Shown: positions 1 to 11,779, numbered from the stretch's first letter. The stretch: 64,000 nt of DNA from Zygnema cylindricum (GCA_037447655.1 JBBHKE010002689.1:62001-126000), one strand, 5' to 3'. Notes: generated by a model from the sequence alone, not told the origin. Translations and numbers: made by a program.

Positions 1-556
1 ATACTCGCCAGGCTAGAGTCAACGCTCCGTTGAACATGTTTTACCGGGGCCAATCATTGATCAACAAGGACAAATACTGACCAATGCAAAAGCGTGCGAT
101 ATCTTTTACTAACTACGTAGGATTTACTAAACAAACAAACGGTACATTTCACTACGTAACATTTACGTGCAAAAATGTGCGCCAAACAAAACGCGACTTC
201 GCACGAACGTGTGTTGCAAATTTCACACGCGAAACTACCTATGAAATTCCATAAAGTGAAAGTGACGTTTCATACTAAAAATTGTACCAAATGAACAATC
301 GTACGTACCAAACGAAGTATTGATTCATTTGGTACTTTTAAACGTGCGCATGAAATTCCGTGGCTATTTTGACCCTTATCCCGTTACAATGAACACCCAC
401 TCATTGTTTTGACATTGCGTAGTCGCCTAAAAACACCAATCGCTATATTATTTTAAAATACAACTCCAAATCCTGCGATTCTTTCACGGACGTCTACCAA
501 ATTTAAAACTCTATATTTCTAACACTTAAATACCCATTTACAAACAAGTTCGATCC
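1..556. repeat. Left arm of a ~550 bp inverted repeat
   Basis: This stretch is the imperfect reverse complement of 1852-2412. For example gtaccaaacgaagtattgattcatt here pairs with aatgaatcaatatttcgtttggtac there, and both arms end inward at acaagttcgatcc. It is rich in GTAC and CGTAC words and has no coding potential. The arm runs into the window edge, so its outer end is unknown. Confidence 0.8.
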
Positions 557-809
557 TCCATTATTGTTACATCACCCCCTCCTTATATTTAGCTAACCTC
601 AGTTAAAACATATTTCATTCTCAAGACGAGACTTCTATATTATTATCCCCCAAAAATCCTTGTAAATACTCAGAATATTTATCTTCTAAAGTTGACTCTT
701 CTTCTGGCCTTCTTAGATAATGCACTTGCCAAAATATAGTATTAGCAACCTTAAACCAATGACCAACCCAATCAATTACCCATCTGTGGACATCATGTTC
801 TATAATTAT

Positions 810-1840
810 TCAGGGATCAAATTCCAATTCCTCTTCAGTTGTTCGAAGATTCGCTGGTTTCAGGTGACTAATGTGAATCACTGGATGAATTTTTATTGAA
901 GGCAAAAAGTCTAATTTGGCAGCAACTAACGATATCATCTCAATTAGAGTAAATGGTATGATGTGCTTAGGAGCAAATTTTGCCGTAGGATCAGATTGTG
1001 CTGGATCTTGCACCTGTAATGAGTTGTTGAAAGCCAAAACTTTTCACCTATGCTTACCACCCAATCACCCTGTTTGCGGTTAGCATTTAATTCTTGCCTT
1101 CTTTGTGCCTCCACTAATGCATCCTAGAATGTTTTCCAAATTGTTTGAATGTATTCCCAAAACTCTACTCCAGAACCCCTATTCTCTTGAATGACCCATT
1201 GTTATTAAGTCTAATGCTTCTCTCGGTTTGTATCTGTATGCAACTGCAACCGGTGAGAATCCTGTACTAGCATGTTTACATAAATTGTATGCAAATTCCA
1301 TTTATGGCAGTTTAGGTTCCCATGTGTTTTGGACTCCACTGCAAACAGTCTTAAGCATTCCGTCTAGTGTACGGTTCATCCATTTGTCTGTCCATTTGTT
1401 TGAGGATAATAAGAGGTACTTATTTTTTATTCAGTGCCTAAATTTTGCTGCAATTCTTTCTAAAATCCAGAGGTAAATTTTGAATCTCTATCACTGACTA
1501 TAGATAGAGGAACTCCATGATGTCTAACCACGTGGTCAAAATATAACTTTGCAATATCTAGAATTAAATGAGTAGTTTTGCAAGGGATGAATATTGCCAT
1601 TTTACTGAACCTATCAACTACGACCATGATACTGTCGATTCTTCTAGATGTAGTAGGCAATCTGACGATAAAATCCATACTGACTGACTCCCATGGTCTT
1701 TGGTGTATAACCAAAGGTTTTAAGAGACCCCTAGGTTTTTGGTTGCTTGGTTTATTTTGTTTGCAGGGGACACAAATTTCCACGTGTTTTGACACCTCTT
1801 TTGCCATCCCTGGCCAAAAGAATCTACACTGCAACCATGT
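810..1840 (-). pseudogene. Ty3/gypsy integrase core and C-terminal part, degenerate
   Basis: Minus-strand reading gives the end of the integrase zinc-binding domain (FFWPGMAKEV, CVPCKQNK), then the catalytic core: DFIVRLPTT, VVVDRFSKMA and the second Asp in IVSDRDSKF (1834-1460). After a decayed stretch, 1037-810 encodes the integrase C-terminal domain, with KLDFLPSIKIHPVIHISHLKP resembling the family's conserved KL-P-IHPVFHVS-LKP. Frames are broken between the two parts, so the product is not functional. The sequence lies wholly between the two inverted-repeat arms. Confidence 0.85.
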
Positions 1841-1851
1841 AAGAGTTATAG

Positions 1852-2412
1852 TGGATCGAACTTGTTCGTAAATTGGTATTTAAGTGTTACGAATATAGAG
1901 TTTAAAATTTGGTAGACGTTCGTGAAAGAATCGCACAACTTGGAGTTGTATTTTAAAAGATATACGGATTGGTGTATTTAGGCAACAGCGCGAGGTCAAT
2001 ATAACGAGTGGGTGTTCATTGTAACGGGTTAAGGGTCAAACTAGCCGCGGAATTTCAGGCGCACGTTTAAAAGTACCAAATGAATCAATATTTCGTTTGG
2101 TACGCACGATGGTTCGTTAAGTACAATTTTTAGTACAAAACGTCACTTTCACTTTATGGAATTTCAAGGGTAGTTTCGCGTGTGAAATTTGCGACGCACC
2201 TTCGTGCAAAGTCGCATTTTGTTCGGCGCGCACTTTTGCACGTAAATGTTACGTAGTGAAATATAGCGTTTGATTGGTTAGTAAATCCTACATAGATAGT
2301 AAGAGATTTCCCACGCTTTTGCATTGGTCAGTCTGAGTCCTTTGTTGATCAATGATTGGCTTAGGTAAAACATGTTCAACGAAGTGTTGACTCTGGCATG
2401 GCTAGTACAGGG
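1852..2412. repeat. Right arm of the ~550 bp inverted repeat, inserted in Ty3 integrase
   Basis: Reverse-complement partner of 1-556, with many point differences. It sits between the integrase zinc-binding part (around 2820-2960) and the integrase core (1460-1840) of a minus-strand Ty3 element, so it entered after that element was in place. The extra 2413-2815 separating the two integrase parts is not recognised. Confidence 0.75.
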
Positions 2413-2814
2413 CAAAGATAGTAAATAGTGAAGTCTAAGAGAAAATTAATCATCTTTTCCTTTGGAAAAGTTTGTGGAAATTCGGACTGATCTTGGTCTA
2501 AAGTTATGAAAACCAACTTGGAGCAATGGCATTTTTGCACTGAAATCTCTTACAAACTAAGTAGTGTTTTCGTAGTTAAGAGATAGAATTATTAAGAGTG
2601 GTGAGTAGTGGAAAACACTTTAAAAAGAAGGGTTGAGCCACGAGGGCAAGAGACCAAGCTAATGTTATGTGGATAGAAGCTTCCTCTAATTTAAAGTTTA
2701 TCCTTATGTGAGTGCTTTCCTATGTGGATGTGTATTTTCCAATTTGTGGAATGTGTGGTTGAAATTGGTTGTAATAATGGGTTTTTCTGAGAGGTTGGAG
2801 ATCCTATTACAAAC

Positions 2815-2975
2815 TGATTAAGAGTTTTATCTCGACTTACATGTCCTAAATGCTCATAGGCTTCCCGTAAAAGTTGTTTTTATCAGGTCTCTCCCATTTT
2901 AGGAATGAATAATCTATCCCATAATGAAAATTACATTAAACCATCCTCCAATCTAAAGTTTTTCACATGCCTCTC
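2815..2975 (-). pseudogene. Ty3/gypsy integrase N-terminal zinc-binding fragment
   Basis: The minus strand decodes as LFIPKMGE, two stops, then LLREAYEHLGHVSRDKTL, matching the H-H half of the Ty3 integrase zinc domain. The expected C-C half occurs only about 1 kb further on, below 1840, showing that foreign DNA split the gene. Confidence 0.65.
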
Positions 2976-3016
2976 ATTCAATGGGTTAGAGTTCCGTTCT
3001 GAAATATTATTGCAAA

Positions 3017-3662
3017 TCACAAAAAAATAAGGATCTTATCATAACTATTTCTAACAGTATCTAAATAGAATTCATCCCGAACCATCACACTTATTTCAAA
3101 ACATCTACTTAAAGAATCTGCGTCTACATTTGTCTTCATATGAATATGTTTGACCTTAAATTTGAAATATGCCAATTTTTGCATCCACCTAACTTGTCTA
3201 CCAGTCATAATCTGTGCATCACTTAATCTCCGTAGATAGGAGAGTGCCTTATCATCACAATGAATGGTAAATTCTTTTTTATGCAAATAACAACGCCATT
3301 TCACTGATGCATGAACAATTGCAAGTAATTCTTTTTTTTGTGCTAGATATTTTTTTGTTCGCATCAATGAATTTCTTAGACTGAAAAGCAATAGGATGAA
3401 AATGTTTGCCGACTTTTTGACTTATGACTGCATCTAGACCTTTATCAGATGCATCAATAGTGATTAGAACTTCAAATTCCCTAGCGGGATCAGGATACAC
3501 CAGTGTAAGGGCAAGGGTCAACTTCCATTTTAGTTTCTCCAAACCTCGATTTTGTTCGTTTCCCCACACAAACGTCTCCTTCCCCCAAAGTAAATCCGTC
3601 AAAAGTGCGGCGATCCTACTGAAGATCCTAACAAATTTCTTGTAATAAGGGGCCAATCCCAA
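3017..3662 (-). pseudogene. Ty3/gypsy reverse transcriptase thumb/connection and RNase H, degenerate
   Basis: Two overlapping minus-strand frames encode the end of RT (YYKKFVRIFSRIAALLTDL) and the RNase H region: TIDASDKGLDAVISQ, HPIAFQSKKF, AQKKELLAIVHA, TIHCDDKALSYL and NVDADSLSR. A frameshift separates them near 3300-3390, and no upstream RT palm is found. The element is truncated at about 3670, where the Copia LTR begins. Confidence 0.85.
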
Positions 3663-3695
3663 AAATGATTCAACTTCTATAACATTAGTGGGTTG

Positions 3696-4634
3696 TGTAG
3701 AAACTAAAGGTTATTTTAGTATTTCCTAGGTTTTGTAAAATGCAGAAAAAAAGCAGATGCAGTCTGCCTCTAACTCCTCTCTCCAGCTCCCACACTTGTC
3801 GTAGTCACTGAAAGTTGGAAAGGGAGATAGAGCCATGGCCGCCTATGCTAACAAAACGGGGACAGACAATAGATTCGTAGATTTACCAAAATAGTTATTG
3901 ACGGACCCAGGATTTGAACCTCGTACCTGCCGACAGTCAGAGTTGCCTGTAGCCAGTAGCCTTAGCCAATTAGACTAGGATTAAGGTTCTACGATATAGG
4001 GTTTGATAAATAGATAAATATGTACATGTAGGCTATTTCATTTAAACGGATATTTGGACTTAGAAAGAGTTTGTAATGTACAGCGTACAGAATATCCGAA
4101 ACGGATACCGCGCAATTTGTTTCAAAGGCGAAACAATATCGTGCAAGTATTTATGATGTCTACGATTGAAATCCGGTTAAATCAGACGGTCGCGAAGCAT
4201 GCCGAGATCGTGGAATAGTTTTTTGTCAGTTTGCGGTCAACGTCACATCGAATGACACTTGGCACAACCATATTAGAATACGGCATCTCCGGGGATTACA
4301 CGAACAAATCCAAATATGACATGTGTCGACTTGTTGGCCATGTCGTACAATCGATGTACAAAAAGTACACCGTCACCTGTACCTTTCTGTACGATACAAT
4401 ATTAGGATTGGTACCGTACTTCAGTAGATAAAGTTTTAGAGAGAGATATGACTCTGAAAAATTTGATAGATTGGACCCTCTCTCCCAGAGAGCTTTCGTA
4501 CAAAAGGTCAACTTTGACCCTTCATAACTTACTACTCAAGGGAGCAAATTAGAGATTCGTTTTGATATCGACTTAGGGGAGTCTTGCCTTCACAGGGGTG
4601 AAGGTGGTCAGAGTTTTTGTTTGCCACGGTGGCA
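3696..4634 (+). repeat. Copia LTR 1 (5' LTR of Copia copy 1)
   Basis: Begins TGTAGAAACTAA and ends GGTGGCA; about 939 bp. Homologous to 11780-12740, 44891-45847 and the reverse of 59703-60638. It contains the block CTCTAACTC...AGAGCCATGG near 3770-3837 and, antisense at 3903-3979, a tRNA-like A/B-box segment. The exact 3' edge is uncertain because about 95 bp of leader after GGTGGCA are conserved in every copy except the one ending near 45847. Confidence 0.75.
3905..3977 (-). promoter_or_regulatory. tRNA-like segment with RNA polymerase III A and B boxes, antisense in Copia LTR 1
   Basis: Read on the minus strand, TAGTCTAATTGG fits the A-box consensus and GGTTCAAATCC the B-box consensus, separated by about 45 bases, a normal internal pol III promoter spacing. 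It is not a good tRNA: no clean anticodon arm is evident. Related but less perfect copies lie at the same place in the other LTRs; the copy at 45134-45230 keeps a 7-bp acceptor-like pairing (GGTCCTA/TAGGACC). Confidence 0.5.
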
Positions 4635-4732
4635 GTTATTCTTGCTGAAACACAAAGGGGTCAGGGTTATCCCAGAGGCTTCGTGTGAGCTGCTTACTCT
4701 GAGGACCTATAGAGGTCTCTGAGTTGGAAGTT

Positions 4733-5730
4733 ATGGGCCCACCATCTAGGGTACCCATATTCAATGGAGCTGGCTTCATATATAGGGAAAGTATGATGAC
4801 ACGAGCTCTATGTGAGAAACAGTTTTGGGGAAAAGTGAGTGGACGGGTGAGGCGTCCATCTAGTTTTCGGATACCTCCAAGGTTTACGGGAGGCAGATTC
4901 ACTAGATATGCAAATCCATCTTCAACGGAAGAGACAAAGGAAGGAGAGGTGGTGGACAAAGGAAAGGAGAAGGAGACGGCCACACCAATAGCAACCGGTT
5001 CGGCATTCACGTCACCTATGTCGAGGAACGAGGAGAATGATATCGATACCTGGGACTACAACAATATGGTGGCTAAGAACTTCATCCTCCGCCATCTTAC
5101 TCAAGGGCTTGCATCTCCCCATTTGCAGGTAGAGAGGGCATCTGATCTTTGGGTAGCTCTCATAGAGATGTATCGAAATGGTACGATTCAACAGCAACAG
5201 TTGGCTGATCAGAAAATTAAAGAGTATGTATACAAAGGGGGGAAGATGTTAGATTTTTGTAATGAGCTTGCTACATTTTTCAGGGAACTAGAGAGTGTTT
5301 GAAAAGTATTTAGTGAAAAGGAAAAATTTAACTTTACTTACTGATAAAGTTACCCGATGAGTTCAAAAATATAATCAACCGTGTGCAGGACTTAGCGGAC
5401 TCAAGGTGGATTTGGAATTTAGTTGTAGGGATGATTCTCGTTCGGGAGAATATGATTGAGATCCGAAGGGGAGGAAAGAGTGGGCAAGCTTTAGTAGCTG
5501 GGAGCGATTGGAGGAACAATGATTTCAGGGAACAGGTTGGAAATTATCGAAGGGAGGGGCATAAAACTCAGACCGAGGAGTTCAGACTTAGGACTCCCAA
5601 GGGTTTGTGCCATTTTTGTAACAAACCAGGGCACTATATGGCTAAATGCACCAAGTTAACAGAGCTGCGATTAAAAGAGGGGCAGACCGGTGGACCCCCG
5701 AGAGGAAAGAAAAATGCCCTTGTGACATAG
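4733..5730 (+). pseudogene. Copia copy 1 gag, degenerate
   Basis: Gag polyprotein region of a Ty1/copia element. It starts at ATG 4733 just downstream of the leader, with the capsid-like (UBN2/gag) segment ILRHLTQGLASPHLQVE...LWVALIEMYRNGTIQQQQLAD. A stop at about 5300 sits where copy 2 has Gly, and the frame then shifts. A CCHC zinc knuckle, C-HF-C-NKPG-H-YMAK-C, lies at 5608-5649. Not functional as it stands. Confidence 0.85.
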
Positions 5731-5840
5731 GTACATGAGGCGGAATGCGAGGACGAGGACGATGAACTATTATTGGATGAGGAGTTGGAAGCGAAAAACG
5801 AGGTCGAAATTCCACGAAAGCAGAAATGTGCTTTCGGTGG

Positions 5841-6752
5841 ATTGAAAGGTGAAGCAACCTAGATTATAGACTCAGGTACATCCATGCATATGTGTAAAGA
5901 TAAACACCTGTTCACTAAGATAAGAAAGATTCCCACCGTAGAGATAGAGTACGGAGATGGGAGGATAGTCAGTACTACTCTTGTAGGATCGATAGATTTG
6001 AAAGTGTTAGTAGAATGAAAGACATCCATAGTTACATTCTTCGATGTATTGTTTATTCCAGAGCTGAACAAAAACCTCATCTTTACGTCTGTATTAGATT
6101 ATAAGGGTTTTGATACTAACACTAGGAAAGGAGTCTTTACTGCTAGTTTTGAGGAGGAAGTTTATTTTACTGTTGATAAAGGTAGCCAAGGGATGTTTAG
6201 GCTGATTGTAAGCAATGAAAAAAAGAAACTTTATTATGCTAGTGTTCATGATATAATGTAGTGGCATAAGAGGCTTGGGCATGTGAATCTAGATAAGTTA
6301 AGAGAGATGAAAAAGATGGGAGAAGTGGAAGGAATTCAGTTCGGTGAGAGTGAGAATCTAAGTGATTGTAGTGGATGTGCTCAAGGTAAAGCACACAAGT
6401 TACCCTTCCCAAAAACTGCCACCTATAAGGGAGAAAAGATTCAAGATTTAGTACACAAAGATATGTGGGGGCCAGCCAGAGTGCTATCACCCGGGGGGAA
6501 GAGATTTATGATGACTATCACCAATGATTGGTCTCGGTATTCCAAGGTGTATTTTTTGAAAAATAAATCTGAGGCTTAAGAATGTTTTAAACAATATAAA
6601 GCATCGAGTGAAAAACTCCACGAAACCTCAATCAAGAGAGTAAGGAGTGACAATGGTGGAGAGTATACCTCTAACCAGTTTGAGGATTTTCTGAAAGAAG
6701 ATTGAGTGCAACACCAAAAGACAGTTCCTGAAAATTCTAAGCAGAATGGTGT
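5841..6752 (+). pseudogene. Copia copy 1 protease and integrase, truncated at the assembly gap
   Basis: Aspartic protease motif IIDSGTSMHMCKD (the usual DSGA is DSGT here), preceded by a stop. It is followed by the pre-integrase domain (WHKRLGH, L-EMKKMG, CSGCAQGKAHKLPF) and the start of the integrase core (DMWGPARV, MMTITNDWSRY), with stops near 6259 and 6579. The sequence ends at a run of Ns in the equivalent of PENSKQNG, so RT and RNase H of this copy are absent. Confidence 0.85.
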
Positions 6753-6762
6753 NNNNNNNNNN
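6753..6762. other. Assembly gap, ten N
   Basis: Ten undetermined bases lie inside the Copia integrase. The sequence on the right (6763-6957) is not Copia integrase, so the gap hides either missing sequence or a misjoin. Confidence 0.98.
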
Positions 6763-6957
6763 GTTTTTATTGACGGTGGGACCGTCTGTTTTTGAGACTG
6801 GTTGAAGTGGGAACCCTTCTGTTCTGAGAGAACTCAGCTATCGTTTTTCTTAGAAACTTAAACGAGGGGACTCTTCATTCAATACCTCCCAGTTTCAACT
6901 GGAAAACATATCTTCAAGAGACCCTCTCTCCCAGGATAGAGGATTAAAAAGATTCAG

Positions 6958-7343
6958 CGGACGACACGTGACGGAATAACATTGGATCGCGGCATCTCCG
7001 AGGATTACGGGAACGAATCTGGACATACCACGTGTCGACATTTAGGCCATGTCGTACGATGTTCTTACAGAAAGTACAGCGGCAACTGTACTTTTGTGTA
7101 CGGAGCTGCATTCTGATTCGCTCCGTACATCAGTAGATAGAGTCTGTGAGAGAGATAGGACTTAGAAAAATTAGGAGATAGGACCCTCTCTCCCAGAGAA
7201 CTTCTATACAAAAGGTCAACTTTGACCCTCCATAACTTACTTCTCAGGGGAGCAAATTCAAAGATTCTTTTTGCTATCGACTCAAGAGAGTCTTGTCTTC
7301 CCAAGGGTGAAGTTGGTCAGAGTTTTTGTCTGCCAGGGTGGCA
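6958..7343 (+). repeat. Copia LTR 2, 3' part only
   Basis: From GACGACACGTGACGGAATAAC onward this matches 12355-12740 closely and ends GGTGGCA. The first ~550 bp of the LTR are missing. The preceding 6763-6957 is unrecognised apart from a short ACCCTCTCTCCCAG word shared with the LTR. Confidence 0.75.
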
Positions 7344-7435
7344 GTTATTTTTGCTGTAACACAAACGGGTCAAGGTTATCCTAGAGGCTTCTTGGAAGCT
7401 GTCCACTCTGAGGACTTATGGAGGTCTCAGAGTTT

Positions 7436-8375
7436 GAGGTTATAGGCCCACCTTCTAGGGTACCAATCTTTAATGGAACTAGCTCATATACTGGGAAAGT
7501 ATGATGATAGGAGCTCTATGCGAAAAAAGGTTTTGGGGAACAGTGAGTGGACGGTTGGGGCGTCCATCAAGTCTTGGAATTCCTCCAGGGTTTGGAGGAA
7601 GCACATTCACTAGAAAAAAGGATTCACCTTCAATGGAGGAAACAAAAGAAGGAGAGGTGGTGGACAAAGGAAAAGAGAAGGAGGCGACCACACCAATAAC
7701 AACTGGTTCAGCATTGTTGTCACCTATTCTGAGGAACGAGGAGAATGATACTGAAACCCGAGACTTCAACAATATGGCGGCAAAGCACTTCATCCTACGC
7801 CATCTCACTCAAGGACTTGCATGTCCTCATTTGTAGGTAGAAAGGGCATCCGATCTTTGGATGGCTCTCATAGAGGTGTACCGAAGTGGTACGATTCAGC
7901 AACAACAGTTGGCTGATCAAAGAGTTAAGGAGTATGTATACAAAGGGGGGAAGATGTTGGATTTTTGTAATGAGCTTGCTACACTCTTCATGGAGCTAGA
8001 GAGTGCCGGAAAAGATGTTAGTGAAAAAAAAAGGTTAACAGTTTAATGATGAAGTTACCCGATGAGTTCGAGAACATAGTCAACCGTGTGCAGGACTTGC
8101 CGGACTCAAGGTGGATATGGAACTCAGTGGTAGGGATGATTCTCGTTTAGGAGAATACGATTGAGATCCGAAGGGGAGGAAAGAGTGGCCAAGCCTTGGC
8201 AACTGCCACCGATTGGAGTAACAAGGATTCTCGGAAACCGGTCAGAAACTATGGGGGGAGGGAGCAGAAAAATCAGAATGACGAGTTCGAACCAAGGGCT
8301 CCCAAAGGTTTATGTCATTTTTGTAAGAAACCTCGGCACTATTAGCAGAGTGCACTAAGCTAACCGAGCTTCGGT
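7436..8375 (+). pseudogene. Copia copy 2 gag, degenerate
   Basis: Aligns with copy 1 gag. The original start codon has become ATA at the GPPS position and the next ATG is at 7501. The capsid-like part reads HFILRHLTQGLACPHL, stop, then MALIEVYRSGTIQQQQLAD. The zinc knuckle near 8315-8356 is broken (C-HF-C-KKPR-H-Y, then a stop). At least three disruptions make it non-functional. Confidence 0.85.
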
Positions 8376-8488
8376 TAAAGGAGGGGCAGACCGGTGGTAC
8401 CCCGAGAGGAAAGAAAAAGGCCCTTGTGACACAGGTACATGAGGCGCAATCCGAGGACGAGGACGATGAGCTCCTTTTAAATGAGTAG

Positions 8489-9700
8489 TTGGAGGCGAAA
8501 AACGAGGTCAAAATACCACGAAGCCAAAAATGTGCTTACGGTGGATTAAAAGGTGAAGCAGGCTGGATTGTAGATTCAGGTGCCTCAATGCACATGTGTA
8601 AGGATAGGCACCTGTTCACTAAGATAAGAAATATTCCCACCGTAGAGATAGAGTACGGGGATGGGAGGATAGTCACCACTACTCTTGTAGGATCGAAGAT
8701 TTGAAAGTGTTAGTAGAAGGAAAGACATCCATAGTAACATTTTTCGATGTATTGTTTATTCCAGAGCTGAACAAAATCCTCATCTCTACATCTGTATTAG
8801 ATGATAAGGGTTTTTTTACTAGCACTAGGGAAGGAGTCTTTACTGCTAGTTTTGAGGAGGACGTATATATCATTGCTGAGAAAGGTAGCCATGGGATGTT
8901 TAGGCTGGTTTTAAGTAATGAAATGAAGAAACTTTATTATGCTGGTGTTCATGATATTATGATGTGGCATAAGAGGCTTGGGCATGTGAATCTAGACAAG
9001 TTAAGAGAGATGAAAAAGATGGGAGTGGTGGAAGGGATTAAGTTTAGTGAGAATGATAATATAAGTGATTGTAGTGGATGTGCTCAAGGTAAACACACAG
9101 ATTACCCTTTCCTAAAACAACCACCTATAAGGGAGAAAAAATTCTAGATCTAGTACACACAGATATTTGGGGACCAGCTAAAGTGCCCTCACTGGGGGGA
9201 AGAGATTTATGATGACTATCACTGATGATTGGTTTTGGTATTCCCGAGTGTATTTTTTTGAAAAACAAGTCCGAAGCTCAGGATTGTTTTAGACAATATA
9301 AAGCATAGAGTGAAAAACTTCATGAAACTCCAATCAAGAGAATAAGGAGTGACAACGGTGGAGAGTATACTTCTAACCAGTTTGAGGATTTTCTGAGGGA
9401 AGATGGGGTCCAACACCAAAAGACAGTTCCAGAAAACCCGGAACAAAATGGGGTAGCTGAAAGGTTAAATAGAACACTAAGTGATAGTGCTAGAAGTATG
9501 TTGTTAGATATGAAGATAGGAAAAAGGTTTCGGGCAGAAGCAATGAACTGTGCTAATTACCTCAAAAATAGAGTTCTTACTTCAGCTATAAAAGATCAAA
9601 CAACTTATGAGAGATGGACAGGCCGGAAACCAAACTTATCTCACTTAAAGGTTTTCGGCAGTCAAGTATTCAGTCTAGATACAGATCGGTCTGATTGAAA
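8489..9700 (+). pseudogene. Copia copy 2 protease and integrase, degenerate
   Basis: Protease motif WIVDSGASMHMCKD near 8560-8600 keeps the active Asp. A frame break at about 8700 leads into the pre-integrase domain (MMWHKRLGHVNLDKLREMKK, CSGCAQGK). The integrase core continues, out of frame in places, through DIWGPAK, TDDWFWYS, SDNGGEYTS and PENPEQNGVAERLNRT to the C-terminal AMNCANYLKNRV and HLKVFGSQVF. Stops and frameshifts near 9147 and 9240 disable it. Confidence 0.85.
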
Positions 9701-9833
9701 GCTATATCCTAAAGGAAAACCGGGATACTTATTAGGATATGATGAGGATGTTAAAGGATATAGAGTTTATGATCTAAAAAGGGAAGATATAAACTTAGTA
9801 AAGCATCTAGTAGTTATAGATGAAGGAAAGTCA

Positions 9834-10930
9834 GTGGATCCCTTCAAATATACAAAGTCAGTAAAACTCAGATTTGAGTCAGAAAATTCCGATGACTTTG
9901 AGCTCCCTAACTATCCGGGTTTTAGAGAAGATGACATTCTTGCAGATACAAATCAGACTGAAAAGGACTCGGCTGTGGAAACTCCAGTGAGAACTCTACC
10001 CGCAGCGGAAGACGTGGTGGAAATTGATTCGGAATCAAGAGATAGGGGAGAAGCCGAGTTTGTTCGAAAGAATCCACGAGAACCATCTATTCCGGCCTCA
10101 AATTTTAAGGGGGTAATGAGAATTAGCAAAAGACTACAAGAAAAACATGTTAATAACAAGGTAACTAAACTATCTCATCAAGATGAACCTCAAACTTATG
10201 GAGAGGCGATGACTTGTCCAGAAAGAAACCGGCGGAAGACAACCATCAATGAGGAGATGGCCTCAATTATGGCAACCGATACTTGGGAGCTGGTGGATTG
10301 TCCACCTAACCAAAAACTAATCGGTTGTAAGTGGGTTTTCCAATTAATACTTAACCAGATAACACAATCGAGCGCTACAAGGCCCGACTAGTGGCAAAGG
10401 GATTTACACAAAAGGAGGGAATTGACTACGAGGAAACCTTTGCCCCGGTGGTCAGATTTCCCTCCGTCCGCATACTTCTCAGCCTGGCAGCAGCGGAAGA
10501 CATGGAAGTGCACCAGATGGACATCAAGACAGCCTTTTTGCATGGAGAATTGGAAGAGGAGATCTTCATGCGACAACCCGAAGGGTTTGTGGAGGAAGGA
10601 GAGGAGAGTAAGGTATGCCGGTTGATTAAATCTCTTTATGGTTTGAAACATGCTCCTCGACAGTGGAATAAGAAGCTTGATGAGTTTCTTACCGGTCTAG
10701 GATATATCCAGATCAGCTCAGATCACTCAATCTATGTTTTCGAAGATGACAAAGGTTTTATATTTATTGCAATTTATGTTGATGATTTGCTTGTCTTAAG
10801 TAAATCAATGGAAAAAATAAATAAACTGAAAACCGATCTTAAGGGGAGATTTGAAATGAAGGATATGGGGGAAGCAAAATATATTTTGGGAACTCAAGTG
10901 AAAGAGACCGGAAAAGAAATATTATAAGAT
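9834..10930 (+). pseudogene. Copia copy 2 integrase-RT linker and reverse transcriptase, nearly intact
   Basis: Linker from 9834, then RT: TWELVDCPPNQKLIGCKWVF, a single frame break at about 10350-10390, then AKGFTQKEGIDYEETFAPVV, MDIKTAFLHGELEEEIFM, LIKSLYGLKHAPRQW and the catalytic YVDD at 10775-10786. It runs to a stop at 10925. This is the best preserved RT in the window and suits phylogenetic placement. Confidence 0.9.
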
Positions 10931-11766
10931 TGACTCAAAAGGAAGCAAAAGGGAACATGCTTGAAAAATTTCAAATGGATAAAGCTAATAGTTGTACAAC
11001 TCCAATGGAGTTGAAGAAGGGAAGTGAGGGGAGTGAGGAAGGAGTCATAGTCTTAGACGAGGAATTATCTCCTGAAGAACAGAAGTTCATACAGACTATT
11101 CCTTACAGGCAAGTAGTGGGAAGTCTAATCTATTTTATGAATTGTACCCGGCCAGATTTAGCTGCAGCTGTAGGAGTGTTGAGTAGAAGTCTAAATGCTC
11201 CCACTAAGAGGGATTGGGAGGCAGCTAAGAGAGTCTTTAGATATTTGATAGGAACTAGGGATCTATGGTTGGATTTGGGTGGGGAGAATACTGACATCAC
11301 TACTTGGAGTGATGCCAGTTATGGTGATGCTCCGATGAGGAGATGCACTTCTGGATATGTATTATATGTGGGTGATGGGGCTTGCTGTTGGAGTAGCAAA
11401 CAGAAAAAAGTTATTGCTTAGTCCACCATGGAGGCTGAGTATATGGCCTCTTGCTCTGCTGTAAAAGAATTGATGTGGGTCAAGTCTTTACTTGGTGAAC
11501 TTGGTCACCTTAAGATTGGTGTGCAAAAAATATTTTGTGATAATCAGGCAGCAATCACTATTTCTGCATATCCTAAACATCATTTTAAATCCAAACACAT
11601 GGACATCAGACTCAACTTTGTTAGAGAGAAAGTAGAAAACAAAATAATCAGTTTAGAGTACCTACCAGATACTGAGATGTTAGCAGATATGATGACCAAA
11701 CCTGTGCCTTCCCCTAAGCTAATTTTCTGCAGGGAGAAGTGTGGTCTGAAATTAAAGATTGACTAG
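10930..11766 (+). pseudogene. Copia copy 2 RNase H
   Basis: Follows RT after one stop. Motifs: PYRQVVGSLIYFMNCTRPDL, TWSDASYGDAPMRRCTSGYV, an in-frame stop at 11419 before ST-EAEYMASCSAVKEL, then CDNQAAITIS and SKHMDIRLNFVREKV. It ends 14 bases before the 3' LTR, where AATAAGGGAAG just before TGTAGAAA is a plausible polypurine tract. Confidence 0.9.
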
Positions 11767-11779
11767 AAAATAAGGGAAG

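Noticed and set aside
3905-3977. A functional tRNA gene
   Set aside because: A and B boxes are good but no proper anticodon stem-loop or full acceptor pairing is present in this copy; kept only as a tRNA-like promoter segment.
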